Made by a program: the position numbers and the translations under genes
Notes under the pieces: generated by a model
The model's input: the letters and a program-made list of their open reading frames with translations, nothing else
Told to the model about the DNA's origin: nothing
The model's database searches: none
Source: an uncultured Prevotellaceae bacterium
GTDB lineage: Bacteria > Bacteroidota > Bacteroidia > Bacteroidales > Bacteroidaceae
DNA length: 43,954 bases
Direction of reading: 5' to 3'
NCBI GenBank assembly: GCA_900320585.1
Contig: ONSV01000019.1
Span: 1 to 43,954, forward strand
Shown here: positions 1 to 7,725 of the stretch, one piece after another
Layout of the letters: each line of letters begins with the position of its first letter
Numbering within the stretch: the first letter of the stretch is position 1

Positions 1-645
1 ATGCTTTCGATGCAGGGCAGTACCAAAGAGATAGAGAAACTCGTATCGATCCTGCTCGAGAATGCCATCACGCCCATACAGCAATACAGCTACACCACAG
101 GCAAGAACGCCACCGACTCGGCGATGATCATCGATGCGATGGACATCCTGCACAGCAACAAGGTTGACGGGTTCTGCATCATCTCGAGCGACAGCGACTT
201 CACCCGTCTGGCCACCCGCCTGCGCGAGTCGAGCAAATATGTCATCGGCATGGGCGAGCGGAAAACACCCCGCCCCTTCATCGTGTCGTGCGACAAGTTC
301 ATCTATATCGAGAACCTGGGCAACGACGACGAGGAGACACCGACAAAGAAAGAAGCCAGCGAGACCGAGGAGGTGAAGCCGGTGCCTGCCCCGAAGGAGA
401 AGATCGGCTACGCGCTCATCAAACTGCTTCGCCATACCATCAACGACCTGGCCGACGACAACGACTGGGTGTCGATGGCCGAGGTGGGCAGCCTGATCAT
501 GAAGAAGCGCCCCGACTTCGACCCCCGCAACTACGGTTTCCAGCGTCTCACCCCACTCATCGAGTCGTGTCCGAAATACTTTGAGATAGAGAAGCGGAAG
601 GTGGAGAACAGCCACGTGAAACACGTGTTTGTGAGACTGAAATAG
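1..645 (+). CDS. NYN-domain / LOTUS (OST-HTH) RNA-associated protein, 5'-truncated by the window edge
   Basis: The frame is open from the first base, so the true start is probably outside the window. The N-terminal half resembles the second half of a NYN (PIN-like, LabA/DUF88) nuclease domain: a segment ending in TTGKNATDSAMIIDAM, then FCIISSDSDFTRLATRLRES with the conserved acidic S-D-S-D-F motif, then a VIGMGERKTP segment. An acidic, Pro-rich linker (about residues 105-130) leads to an OST-HTH/LOTUS-like winged-helix domain (about 135-213, GYALIKLLRHTINDL...DWVSMAEVGSLI). Proteins with this architecture are thought to bind or process RNA; the substrate is unknown. About 120 bases separate it from the antiporter gene, which has its own promoter-like box, so the two need not share a transcript. 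The family call is good; the missing N-terminus, which should hold the first catalytic Asp, cannot be checked. Confidence 0.8.
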   Translation: MLSMQGSTKEIEKLVSILLENAITPIQQYSYTTGKNATDSAMIIDAMDILHSNKVDGFCIISSDSDFTRLATRLRESSKYVIGMGERKTPRPFIVSCDKFIYIENLGNDDEETPTKKEASETEEVKPVPAPKEKIGYALIKLLRHTINDLADDNDWVSMAEVGSLIMKKRPDFDPRNYGFQRLTPLIESCPKYFEIEKRKVENSHVKHVFVRLK

Positions 646-708
646 GAATACGAGAGGAAATGGCAGGAATTTTTAGCATGAACAGTAGGGTTTTTGAATA
701 AAAAAAAG

Positions 709-716
709 TAATTTTG
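709..716 (+). promoter_or_regulatory. Bacteroidetes-type -7 promoter box (antiporter gene)
   Basis: TAATTTTG matches the TAnnTTTG consensus used by the Bacteroidetes primary sigma factor and lies 50 bases upstream of the antiporter ATG. No well-spaced -33 TTTG is evident; the nearest TTTTTG is only 12 bases upstream. The rest of the 646-766 gap shows nothing else. Confidence 0.5.
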
Positions 717-766
717 CCATTGAGGCGCCACCTGTATGGCCCTCGCCCTAAAAACCTATTGTTCAC

Positions 767-2896
767 ATGCCTGAACTGTCGCACTATTTCCCCATTGCCA
801 ACCCGACGCTGATCTTCTTCGTCGTTTTGTGCATCATCCTTCTTGCTCCCATCATCATGGGCAAGTTGCGCATACCCCATATCGTGGGCATGGTGCTGGC
901 AGGAGTGGCTATAGGCGAATATGGTTTTGACATCCTCAAGCGCGACGACTCCTTCGAACTCTTCGGAGCGGTGGGCATGTACTACATCATGTTCCTGGCC
1001 GGACTGGAGATGGACAAGGAGAGCATGAAGAAGAACAAGGACAGGCTGCTCACCTTCGGACTGCTCACCTACCTCGTGCCCTTCGTCATCGCCTATCTGC
1101 TGTCGACATGGGCCCTGGGATACTCCACCTTCGCCTCGCTGCTGCTCAGTTGCATCATGGCATCCAACACCTTAGTGGCCTACCCCATCGTGTGCAGGTA
1201 TGGCCTGCAGCAACATCCCGGCGTGGCGCTGAGCGTGGGGTCGACGATGATCGCCCTCTTTCTCTCGCTCACCACCCTCGCCGCCGTGGTGGGCGCCTTC
1301 TCGGGCAAGGGAGACGCGATGTTCTGGGTGCTTTTCCTCGTCAAGATCGTGGTGTTCTGCGCCATCCTCTTCCTTCTCATACCACGCCTCACCAGGTGGT
1401 TCCTGCGCCGCTATTCCGACGCGGTGATGCAGTTTATCTTCGTCCTCTCGATGATGTTCCTCAGTGCCGCGCTCGCCGAGTTTGCCAACCTTGAGGGCAT
1501 CCTGGGCGCCTTCATCTGCGGACTGATACTCAACAGGTTCATCCCCCGCCTCTCGCCGCTGATGAACCGCATCGAGTTCATCGGCAACGCGCTCTTCATC
1601 CCCTATTTCCTTATCGGCGTGGGCATGCTCATCAACGTGCGCGTACTCTTCGGCGGAGGCGACATCGTGTGGGTGGTGCTCTTCATGGTGCTTGTGGGCA
1701 CCGTGGGAAAGGCACTGGCCGCCTACATGGCCAGCCTGCACTTCAGGATGCCGATGAAGTGGGGGCACATGATGTGCGGCCTCACCACAGCCCATGCCGC
1801 CGGAGCCATCGCCATGGTGATGGTGGGCATGAAGACCGAGGTGTCGCCCGGCGTGCAGTTGGTGGACGACAACATGCTCAACGGCGTGGTGATCATGATT
1901 CTCTTCACCTGCATCATCAGCACCATCATCACCGAGAATGCCGCCAAGCAAATCGTAATCGACGACAAGCCACAACAAGTGAGCGAGGACATCGACGACG
2001 AGAAGATACTGCTGCCCGTGAAATACCCCGAGCTGGCAGAAGGACTGGTGAGCGTGGCCCTGATGATGCGCAACGAGAAGCTGAACCGGGGACTGGTGGC
2101 GCTCAACGTGGTCTACGACGATGACAAACGGCAGGAGAACCAGGAGCGCGGACGCCAACTCCTCAGCCACTTGGTGAAGATAGCCAGCGCCGCCGACGTG
2201 AGGATGCAGACGCAGGTGAGGGTGGCCGCCAACATCGCCAACGGCATCAAGCACGCCTTCAAGGAATTCGACACCTCGGAAATCATCATGGGCCTGCACA
2301 TCCACCACGAGATCTCGCCCAAGTTCTGGGGAGAGTTCGCCCAGAGCCTCTACAACGGACTAAGCCGCCAGATCATCTTCGTGAGGCTGAAGCAGCCCAT
2401 CAACACACTAAGGTGCATCAGGGTGGCCGTGCCATCGAGGGCGGAGTTCGAGGCAGGGTTCCACCGATGGCTGGAGCGCCTGGTGAGGATGGCCGAGAAC
2501 CTCGACTGCCGCATCGTGTTCCATGCTCGCCACGACTGCAGCGACCTGATACGCGACTTTATCCGTTTCAGGCATCCCAGCGTAAGAGACGAATATGAGC
2601 CGATGGAGCACTGGAACGAGTTGCCCCGCCTGGCCTCACACACGAACGACGACCACATGATCGTGTTCGTGACGTCGCGTAAGGGCAACATCTCCTACAA
2701 GACCGCCTTCGAGAAACTGCCCTTCGAAATCGAGCACTTTTTCCAGGGGAAGAGCCTGATGATCGTTTTCCCCGACCAGTATGGCGACCTGATGGACTCG
2801 ATGTCGTTTGCCGAGCCCCAGCATACCGAGGAGAAGAGTGCCTACAACATCCTCATCGACTGGTTCCGCAAGAAGAAAACCAAAGAAACGTCATAA
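767..2896 (+). CDS. CPA2-family cation/proton antiporter with C-terminal cytoplasmic domain
   Basis: A 709-residue inner-membrane protein. The first 390 or so residues form a run of about a dozen hydrophobic segments, as in KefB/NapA-like Na+(K+)/H+ exchangers. The family-typical stretches are PHIVGMVLAGVAIG, MFLAGLEMD, ASNTLVAYPIVCRYG (the ion-binding crossover helix), LEGILGAFICGLILNR and a GLTTAHAAGAIAMVMVG segment. The C-terminal 300 residues are soluble and resemble the paired USP-like regulatory domains seen on Bacteroidetes members of the family. It should exchange monovalent cations for protons in pH or ion homeostasis; which cation cannot be read from sequence. The start is the first in-frame Met after a clear -7 box. 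The next gene begins 12 bases after the stop, suggesting co-transcription with the ABC ATPase. Confidence 0.85.
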   Translation: MPELSHYFPIANPTLIFFVVLCIILLAPIIMGKLRIPHIVGMVLAGVAIGEYGFDILKRDDSFELFGAVGMYYIMFLAGLEMDKESMKKNKDRLLTFGLLTYLVPFVIAYLLSTWALGYSTFASLLLSCIMASNTLVAYPIVCRYGLQQHPGVALSVGSTMIALFLSLTTLAAVVGAFSGKGDAMFWVLFLVKIVVFCAILFLLIPRLTRWFLRRYSDAVMQFIFVLSMMFLSAALAEFANLEGILGAFICGLILNRFIPRLSPLMNRIEFIGNALFIPYFLIGVGMLINVRVLFGGGDIVWVVLFMVLVGTVGKALAAYMASLHFRMPMKWGHMMCGLTTAHAAGAIAMVMVGMKTEVSPGVQLVDDNMLNGVVIMILFTCIISTIITENAAKQIVIDDKPQQVSEDIDDEKILLPVKYPELAEGLVSVALMMRNEKLNRGLVALNVVYDDDKRQENQERGRQLLSHLVKIASAADVRMQTQVRVAANIANGIKHAFKEFDTSEIIMGLHIHHEISPKFWGEFAQSLYNGLSRQIIFVRLKQPINTLRCIRVAVPSRAEFEAGFHRWLERLVRMAENLDCRIVFHARHDCSDLIRDFIRFRHPSVRDEYEPMEHWNELPRLASHTNDDHMIVFVTSRKGNISYKTAFEKLPFEIEHFFQGKSLMIVFPDQYGDLMDSMSFAEPQHTEEKSAYNILIDWFRKKKTKETS

Positions 2897-2908
2897 CATC
2901 AACACAAG

Positions 2909-3652
2909 ATGATAGAGATCAAATCCATCACCAAGAGTTTCGGATCGCTGCAAGTGCTCAAGGGCATCAACCTGAGCATCGACAGAGGCGAGATAGTGAG
3001 TATCGTGGGACCCAGCGGTGCCGGAAAGACCACCCTGCTGCAGATTATCGGCACGCTCGACCGCCCCGACACCGGCGACATCATCATCGACGGCACCAAC
3101 GTGGAAAAGCTGTCGACCGACAAGTTGTCGGTATTCCGCAACCAGCACATCGGCTTCGTGTTCCAGTTCCACCAGTTGCTGCCAGAGTTCACCGCCATCG
3201 AGAACGTGATGATACCTGCCTTCATCGCAGGCAAGTCGCAGTCGGCAGCCAAGAAAAGAGCCGCCGAGCTGCTGGAGTTCATGGGACTGAGCGACCGTGC
3301 CTCGCACAAGCCCAACCAGCTGTCGGGTGGCGAGAAGCAGCGCGTGGCCGTGGCCAGGGCACTTGTCAACGAGCCCTTTGTCATCCTCGCCGACGAGCCT
3401 TCGGGCAGCCTTGACAGCAAGAACAAGGCCGAACTCCACCAACTCTTCTTCGACCTGCGCAAGAAATATGGCATGACGTTCATCATCGTGACCCACGACG
3501 AGGGTCTGGCCCAACTCACCGACCGCACCATACGGCTGAAGGACGGCATGATTGTAGGCGAGACCCGCAAGGCCTCTACCGACACCCCAGAGAATGTCCA
3601 GGGCGACTATACCGAGACCACAGCAACCACAGAACCCACTGAAAATGAATAA
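2909..3652 (+). CDS. LolD-like ABC transporter ATP-binding protein
   Basis: A 247-residue ABC ATPase of the LolD/MacB/FtsE class. Visible motifs are Walker [10 protein letters not shown] (about residues 34-42), the Q-loop in [18 protein letters not shown], the signature [15 protein letters not shown], Walker [14 protein letters not shown] and the switch His in IIVTHD. The [19 protein letters not shown] segment is characteristic of LolD, which powers release of lipoproteins from the inner membrane by LolCE. The permease is not adjacent, so the assignment rests on the ATPase alone. The C-terminal 25 residues are a Thr/Glu-rich tail of low complexity. The stop overlaps the next ATG by 8 bases, indicating translational coupling to the CvfB-like gene. 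Confidence 0.8.
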   Translation: MIEIKSITKSFGSLQVLKGINLSIDRGEIVSIVGPSGAGKTTLLQIIGTLDRPDTGDIIIDGTNVEKLSTDKLSVFRNQHIGFVFQFHQLLPEFTAIENVMIPAFIAGKSQSAAKKRAAELLEFMGLSDRASHKPNQLSGGEKQRVAVARALVNEPFVILADEPSGSLDSKNKAELHQLFFDLRKKYGMTFIIVTHDEGLAQLTDRTIRLKDGMIVGETRKASTDTPENVQGDYTETTATTEPTENE

Positions 3653-4493
3653 GATATTACTTGGCGACTACAACCGCCTGCAAGTGCTGAGGATGGTGGA
3701 TTTCGGCGCCTATCTTGATGGTGGCGAAGCAGGAGACATCCTATTGCCAGAGAGATACCTGCCCGAAGGCACCCGTCCCGGCGACGAACTGACCGTGTTT
3801 GTCTACCTCGACCAGGAGGAGCGCCTGGTGGCCACCACCGAGCGTCCGCTGGCCAAGGTGGGCGAGTTTGCCTGGCTGAAAGTGGCATGGGTGAACCAGT
3901 ATGGCGCCTTTCTCGACTGGGGACTGATGAAAGACCTGTTCTGTCCTTATGCCGAGCAGAAGAAGAAAATGGCTGTAGGCGAGCATCATGTGGTGCATGT
4001 GCACATCGATGAGGAGAGCTACCGCATCGTGGCCTCGGCGAGGGTGGAGCGCTATCTCTCGCACGACCTTGCCGACTACTACCACAACGAGAGCGTGGAC
4101 CTGCTGGTGTGGCAACGCACCGAGATGGGCTACAAAGTGATTGTAGACAACCAATATGCCGGACTGGTGTACAACAACCAGATTTACCGCAACATCCACA
4201 CGGGTGAGCGTCTGAAAGGCTACATCGACCAAGTGAGGGACGACGGAAAGATTGATGTGATGCTCCAGCCATCGGGCCGGCAGCAGACGAAGGATTTCGC
4301 CGACACCCTCACCGACTGGCTCATTGCCCATGACGGGGTGTGCGAATATGGCGACAAGACCGATGCCGAGACCATCAGGCAAGTGTTCGGCGTGAGCAAG
4401 AAAACGTTCAAGCGGGCCATCGGCGACCTCTACAAACACAGGGTAATCATCATCGATGATGAAGGCATACGGCTCACAAATACGGAAAAATGA
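3645..4493 (+). CDS. CvfB-like S1-domain RNA-binding protein
   Basis: A 282-residue protein resembling the CvfB/YitL family: successive S1-like OB folds in the first 210 residues ([62 protein letters not shown]) followed by a C-terminal winged helix ([22 protein letters not shown]). In Firmicutes CvfB binds RNA and affects virulence regulators; in Bacteroidetes the role is undefined. An in-frame start 51 bases upstream lies inside the ABC gene and would add a non-homologous Pro/Gln-rich leader, so [10 protein letters not shown] is preferred; it overlaps the ABC stop by 8 bases. No strong terminator follows, only an AT-rich 7-bp hairpin near 4526-4542. Confidence 0.8.
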   Translation: MNKILLGDYNRLQVLRMVDFGAYLDGGEAGDILLPERYLPEGTRPGDELTVFVYLDQEERLVATTERPLAKVGEFAWLKVAWVNQYGAFLDWGLMKDLFCPYAEQKKKMAVGEHHVVHVHIDEESYRIVASARVERYLSHDLADYYHNESVDLLVWQRTEMGYKVIVDNQYAGLVYNNQIYRNIHTGERLKGYIDQVRDDGKIDVMLQPSGRQQTKDFADTLTDWLIAHDGVCEYGDKTDAETIRQVFGVSKKTFKRAIGDLYKHRVIIIDDEGIRLTNTEK

Positions 4494-4576
4494 CAAGAAA
4501 AGTGAAAATTTATCGATAAAATGTGATTATTTGGAAAATAATAGCAAAAAAAAGGTTAGAGTTAGACAAAAATGAT

Positions 4577-4584
4577 TATTTTTG
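4577..4584 (+). promoter_or_regulatory. -7 promoter box of a small RNA/small ORF unit, flanked by TTAGA repeats
   Basis: TATTTTTG fits TAnnTTTG. GGTTAGA (4554-4560) and a second GTTAGA directly after it lie upstream, and an inverted TCTAACC (4593-4599) lies just past the expected start site. The box is therefore bracketed by a 7-bp dyad, which could be an operator. There is no good -33 TTG. Transcription would begin near 4590. Confidence 0.5.
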
Positions 4585-4610
4585 CGCTGGAATCTAACCC
4601 ATAACAAAAT

Positions 4611-4670
4611 ATGGCAAAGACAACGCCCTCTATGAGAGTTAATGCCATATCTATCCGACAGAGGGCATAA
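4611..4670 (+). CDS. Possible 19-codon small ORF inside the structured RNA
   Basis: ATG to TAA encodes MAKTTPSMRVNAISIRQRA, a basic peptide with no hydrophobic segment. The ORF begins about 20 bases after the expected transcription start, in an A-rich context typical of Bacteroidetes translation starts, and its stop lies directly against the 3' hairpin. Both pseudoknot helices use bases inside the ORF, so translation and folding would compete. It could be a regulatory leader peptide, a dual-function RNA or chance. I do not recognise the peptide. Confidence 0.3.
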   Translation: MAKTTPSMRVNAISIRQRA

Positions 4671-4703
4671 GGGGGCACTTCGCGAGGAGTGTCCCCAATT
4701 TTA
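4671..4703 (+). terminator. Terminator-like hairpin ending the small RNA unit
   Basis: A 9-bp stem (GGGGGCACT with AGTGTCCCC, one G-U pair) around an 8-base loop is followed by AATTTTATT. The U-tract is imperfect, so efficiency is uncertain; readthrough could reach the stronger hairpin at 4744-4768. Confidence 0.45.
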
Positions 4704-4737
4704 TTCCCAGAACCATCATCCGCAGCGATACGAACCC

Positions 4738-4768
4738 AAAAAAGAAGGCTCCCACGAGGGGAGCCTTC
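4738..4768 (-). terminator. Rho-independent terminator of the purB-rluB-asnS operon
   Basis: GAAGGCTCCC (4744-4753) pairs perfectly with GGGAGCCTTC (4759-4768). On the minus strand the stem is followed by TTTTTT (A-run 4738-4743), directly downstream of the asnS stop. It may also stop plus-strand transcripts. Confidence 0.85.
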
Positions 4769-4774
4769 TTATGA

Positions 4775-6232
4775 TTAGAACTCTGCATTCTTAGGAGTGC
4801 GGGGGAAGGGAATCACGTCGCGGATGTTCTGCATGCCCGTGACGAAGAGGATCAGGCGCTCGAAGCCAAGGCCGAAACCGGCATGCGGGCAAGAGCCGTA
4901 CTTACGGGTATCGAGATACCACCATAGCTTGTCGGTCTCCATCTGCCGGCTTTCAATCTCAGCCATCAGCTTGTCGTAGTTCTCCTCACGCACGCTGCCA
5001 CCGATGATCTCACCTATCTGCGGGAAGAGCACATCGGTGCCCTGCATGGTGGGGCCTGGAGCCACACAACCCTGATAGCCCACCGAGCCCTCGCCCTGCA
5101 CCTCGTTCTGCTTCATATAGAAAGCCTTGATGCTGGCAGGATAGTCGGTCATGATGACTGGCTTCTTGAAATGCTCCTCCACCAGATAACGCTCGTGCTC
5201 GGAAGCCAGGTCGTCGCCCCAGTTGCACGGGAACTCGAACTTCCTTCCGTTCTTGATGGCCTCCTGCAGGATCTCTATACCCTTGGTATAGGGCAAGCGG
5301 ACGAAGGTCTCCTTGAGCACGCCCTCAAGGCGTGGTATCAAGTCATGCTTAGGTGTGATGAACTTGTTGTCGTTGATGAACTCAAGGTCGTCCTTGCAGT
5401 TCTCCAGAGCCCATCTCACGCAATACTTGATGAAATCTTCCTCGAGGTCCATCAGTTCCTCCTGGTCGAGGAAGGCCACCTCGGGCTCCACCATCCAGAA
5501 CTCTGCCAGATGTCGAGGTGTGTTGGAGTTCTCGGCACGGAATGTTGGTCCGAAGGTGTAGATGGCGCCCAACGCGGTGGCGCCCAGTTCGCCTTCGAGC
5601 TGTCCGGAAACGGTGAGCGAAGTCTGCTGTCCGAAGAAGTCATCGTCGTAGATGATTTTCCCGGCCTCGTCCTTTTTCAGGTCGTAGAGATTCTTGGTGG
5701 TCACCTGGAACATGTTGCCTGCTCCCTCACAGTCGCTGGCCGTAATCAGCGGTGTATGGAAATAGTAGAAGCCATGCTCGTGGAAATAGGTGTGGATGGC
5801 CATGGCCATGTTGTGGCGGATGCGCATGATGGCACCGAATACATTGGTGCGCAGGCGCATGTGGGCATGCTGGCGCATATACTCAAAGCTCTGTCCCTTC
5901 TTCTGCATCGGGTAATCAGCGCCACAAACGCCATAGACCTCAATGTTCTCGCACTGGAGCTCCACAGCCTGTCCGCCACCCTGGCTCTCCACAAGCACGC
6001 CATCGACACCGATACAAGCACCGGTGGTGACTTGCTTGAGCAAGGCAGCATCGAATTTCGAGGGGTCGACAACAATCTGAACGTTCTTGATGGTAGAACC
6101 GTCGTTAAGGGCGATGAAGTCTACTGATTTGCTACTACGGTGCGTGCGCACCCAACCCTTCACATTGACGATGGCACCAAAGTCGGTACGACGAAGCACG
6201 TCGATGACCTTTGTCCTACGAATTGTGTCCAT
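4775..6232 (-). CDS. asnS: Asparaginyl-tRNA synthetase
   Basis: A 485-residue class IIb aminoacyl-tRNA synthetase that charges tRNA-Asn with asparagine in the cytoplasm. An N-terminal OB-fold anticodon-binding domain ([23 protein letters not shown]) precedes the catalytic core. Class II motif 2 is in [21 protein letters not shown], and motif 3 is in [27 protein letters not shown] at the C-terminus. The [18 protein letters not shown] signature and overall length favour AsnS over AspS. It is the last gene of the purB-rluB-asnS operon, 31 bases after the rluB stop, with a strong terminator following. No irregularities are seen. Confidence 0.95.
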   Translation of the reverse strand: MDTIRRTKVIDVLRRTDFGAIVNVKGWVRTHRSSKSVDFIALNDGSTIKNVQIVVDPSKFDAALLKQVTTGACIGVDGVLVESQGGGQAVELQCENIEVYGVCGADYPMQKKGQSFEYMRQHAHMRLRTNVFGAIMRIRHNMAMAIHTYFHEHGFYYFHTPLITASDCEGAGNMFQVTTKNLYDLKKDEAGKIIYDDDFFGQQTSLTVSGQLEGELGATALGAIYTFGPTFRAENSNTPRHLAEFWMVEPEVAFLDQEELMDLEEDFIKYCVRWALENCKDDLEFINDNKFITPKHDLIPRLEGVLKETFVRLPYTKGIEILQEAIKNGRKFEFPCNWGDDLASEHERYLVEEHFKKPVIMTDYPASIKAFYMKQNEVQGEGSVGYQGCVAPGPTMQGTDVLFPQIGEIIGGSVREENYDKLMAEIESRQMETDKLWWYLDTRKYGSCPHAGFGLGFERLILFVTGMQNIRDVIPFPRTPKNAEF

Positions 6233-6263
6233 TTTCTGTTAATCTATACGTATTTTATGTTGA

Positions 6264-7676
6264 TTATTCGAAAGCGCCCATGCGCAGCATCTCCACCTCT
6301 TTCTCAGTGAGGAAGCGCCAGTCGCCACGGCGTACGTTCTTCTTGGTGAGGCCGGCGAACTGCACGCGGTCGAGGCGTACGACGCGGTAGCCCAGGCTCT
6401 CGAAGATACGGCGCACGATGCGGTTCTTTCCGCTGTGGATCTCGATACCCACCTGGCTCTTGTCGGTCTCGTGAGCATACTCGATGGCATCGGCCTTGAT
6501 CTCACCATCCTCGAGGGTGATGCCCTCTGCGATCTGGTTCATGTCGTGAGCCGTGACATTCTTGTCGAGGAACACATGATAAACCTTCTTCTTGAGGAAC
6601 TTGGGATGGGTAAGTTTGCTGGCAAGGTCGCCATCGTTGGTGAGCAGGAGCACGCCGGTGGTATTGCGGTCGAGACGGCCAACGGGATAGATACGCTCAG
6701 GGCAAGCGTCTTTCACCAGGTCCATCACGGTCTTGCGCTGCTGCGGGTCGTCGCTGGTAGTGACATAGTCCTTGGGTTTGTTGAGCAACACGTAGACCTT
6801 CTTCTCAAGGCGTACGGGCTGGTCGTGGAACATCACCTCGTCGGAACGCGACACCTTGGTGCCCAGTTCGGTCACCACCTGTCCGTTGACGGTCACCACA
6901 CCTGCCTGGATGAAGGTATCGGCCTCACGACGGCTGCAAACACCGGCATTGGCAAGATACTTGTTGAGGCGGATGGGCTCATTGGGATCGATATGCTCCT
7001 CCTTGTACTCGATACGTTTCTTCAAACTGTATTTGGCATTGGGATCGTATCCGGGATTGTGCTGACGATAGCCACCACCCTGGTTGTATCCACGCTGCTG
7101 GTAGCCGCCACGCTGCTGATAGCCACCCTGCTGACGGGGCTGGTAGCCACCCTGCTGGCGGGGCTGATAGCCACCCTGCTGACGGGGCTGATAGCCACCT
7201 TGCTGACGGGGCTGGTAACCACCCTGCTGACGGGGCTGGTAGCCACCCTGCTGACGGGGCTGATAGCCACCCTGCTGACGGGGCTGGTAGCCACCCTGCT
7301 GACGGGGTTGGTAGCCACCCTGCTGACGGGGTTGGTAGCCACCCTGCTGACGGGGCTGGTAACCACCCTGCTGACGGGGTTGGTAACCACCCTGCTGGCG
7401 GTCGCCCATATTATTGTTGTAACGAGGACGGTAGGGACGCTGTCCGCCTCCCGACTGAAGACCTGCCCCGAAACCCTCGGGGCGGAATCCGCCCTCATCA
7501 TCATTGTTTCTTTCGCTGGAATAAGCGCGCTGAGTGTGAATGCGAGGACGCATCATGCGCTGACCGCCACGATAGTCCTTAGAATAGTTCCCTGAGTCTG
7601 ACTGATAACCTTCGCGGCCACCCTGACCCTGCTCGGACAACTGTCCGTCTTGTTTGTTCTCGTTTTCAAAATCCAT
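6264..7676 (-). CDS. rluB: Pseudouridine synthase of the RluB/RsuA family with long repetitive N-terminal tail
   Basis: A 470-residue protein. The C-terminal half is an ordinary RluB/RsuA-type rRNA pseudouridine synthase: an S4 RNA-binding domain (from about residue 229, IRLNKYLANAGVCSRREADTFI) and a catalytic domain with the active-site Asp in GRLDRNTTGVLLLTNDGDLA, ending in a GLTKKNVRRGDWRFLTEKE segment. RluB modifies U2605 of 23S rRNA in E. coli. The first 225 residues are a disordered Gly/Gln/Arg/Tyr-rich tail holding about eleven copies of the octapeptide GGYQPRQQ (about residues 92-183). Bacteroidetes RluB proteins often carry basic tails, but such a regular repeat is striking and resembles RGG/prion-like RNA-binding sequences. 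The gene sits between purB (49-base gap) and asnS (31-base gap) with no promoter of its own visible. Confidence 0.9.
   Translation of the reverse strand: MDFENENKQDGQLSEQGQGGREGYQSDSGNYSKDYRGGQRMMRPRIHTQRAYSSERNNDDEGGFRPEGFGAGLQSGGGQRPYRPRYNNNMGDRQQGGYQPRQQGGYQPRQQGGYQPRQQGGYQPRQQGGYQPRQQGGYQPRQQGGYQPRQQGGYQPRQQGGYQPRQQGGYQPRQQGGYQPRQQGGYQQRGGYQQRGYNQGGGYRQHNPGYDPNAKYSLKKRIEYKEEHIDPNEPIRLNKYLANAGVCSRREADTFIQAGVVTVNGQVVTELGTKVSRSDEVMFHDQPVRLEKKVYVLLNKPKDYVTTSDDPQQRKTVMDLVKDACPERIYPVGRLDRNTTGVLLLTNDGDLASKLTHPKFLKKKVYHVFLDKNVTAHDMNQIAEGITLEDGEIKADAIEYAHETDKSQVGIEIHSGKNRIVRRIFESLGYRVVRLDRVQFAGLTKKNVRRGDWRFLTEKEVEMLRMGAFE
7118..7400 (-). repeat. 24-bp tandem repeat inside rluB (about 11 copies)
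   Basis: In-frame units of 24 bases encode GGYQPRQQ. Copies differ mainly at third positions (ggggctg/ggggttg, tagcc/taacc, gacgg/ggcgg), so the protein repeat is more conserved than the DNA. Units are contiguous with no spacers, which rules out CRISPR. Copy number is likely to vary by slippage without changing frame. Confidence 0.95.
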
Positions 7677-7725
7677 AATAAAATAATTTTGGTAAGCCTC
7701 CCGGCTTGGTTAGTAAATAAAATGA

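Larger units (their letters stand above)
4590..4703 (+). ncRNA. Candidate structured RNA with H-type pseudoknot and 3' hairpin
   Basis: Two perfect interleaved helices are visible. ATATGGCA (4609-4616) pairs with TGCCATAT (4643-4650), and GCCCTCT (4625-4631) pairs with AGAGGGC (4660-4666), with loops of 8, 11 and 9 bases: an H-type pseudoknot. Next comes a 9-bp hairpin with one G-U pair (4671-4679 with 4688-4696) followed by AATTTTATT, which could end the transcript. A -7 box lies just upstream. The nearest same-strand gene downstream is about 5 kb away, so this is not a leader of a flanking gene. It does not match tmRNA, SRP RNA or RNase P by eye. A resemblance to the Bacteroidales-1/6S class, also defined by a TAnnTTTG promoter and terminator, is possible but I could not confirm it. 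Confidence 0.5.

Noticed and set aside
1172-2308. 378-codon minus-strand ORF, very His/Asp-rich
   Set aside because: Antisense of the antiporter gene; composition is that of reversed GC-rich codons.
4590-4770. tmRNA or SRP RNA
   Set aside because: Too short for tmRNA and no tRNA-like ends; no conserved SRP apical loop.
7118-7400. Regular 24-bp repeat as a CRISPR array
   Set aside because: Units are contiguous, have no spacers, and keep the rluB frame.
6435-7595. Repetitive plus-strand ORF (LLTGLVATLLTG repeats) that looks like a membrane protein
   Set aside because: Antisense of the rluB repeat; hydrophobicity arises from reading Gln/Gly/Tyr codons backwards.
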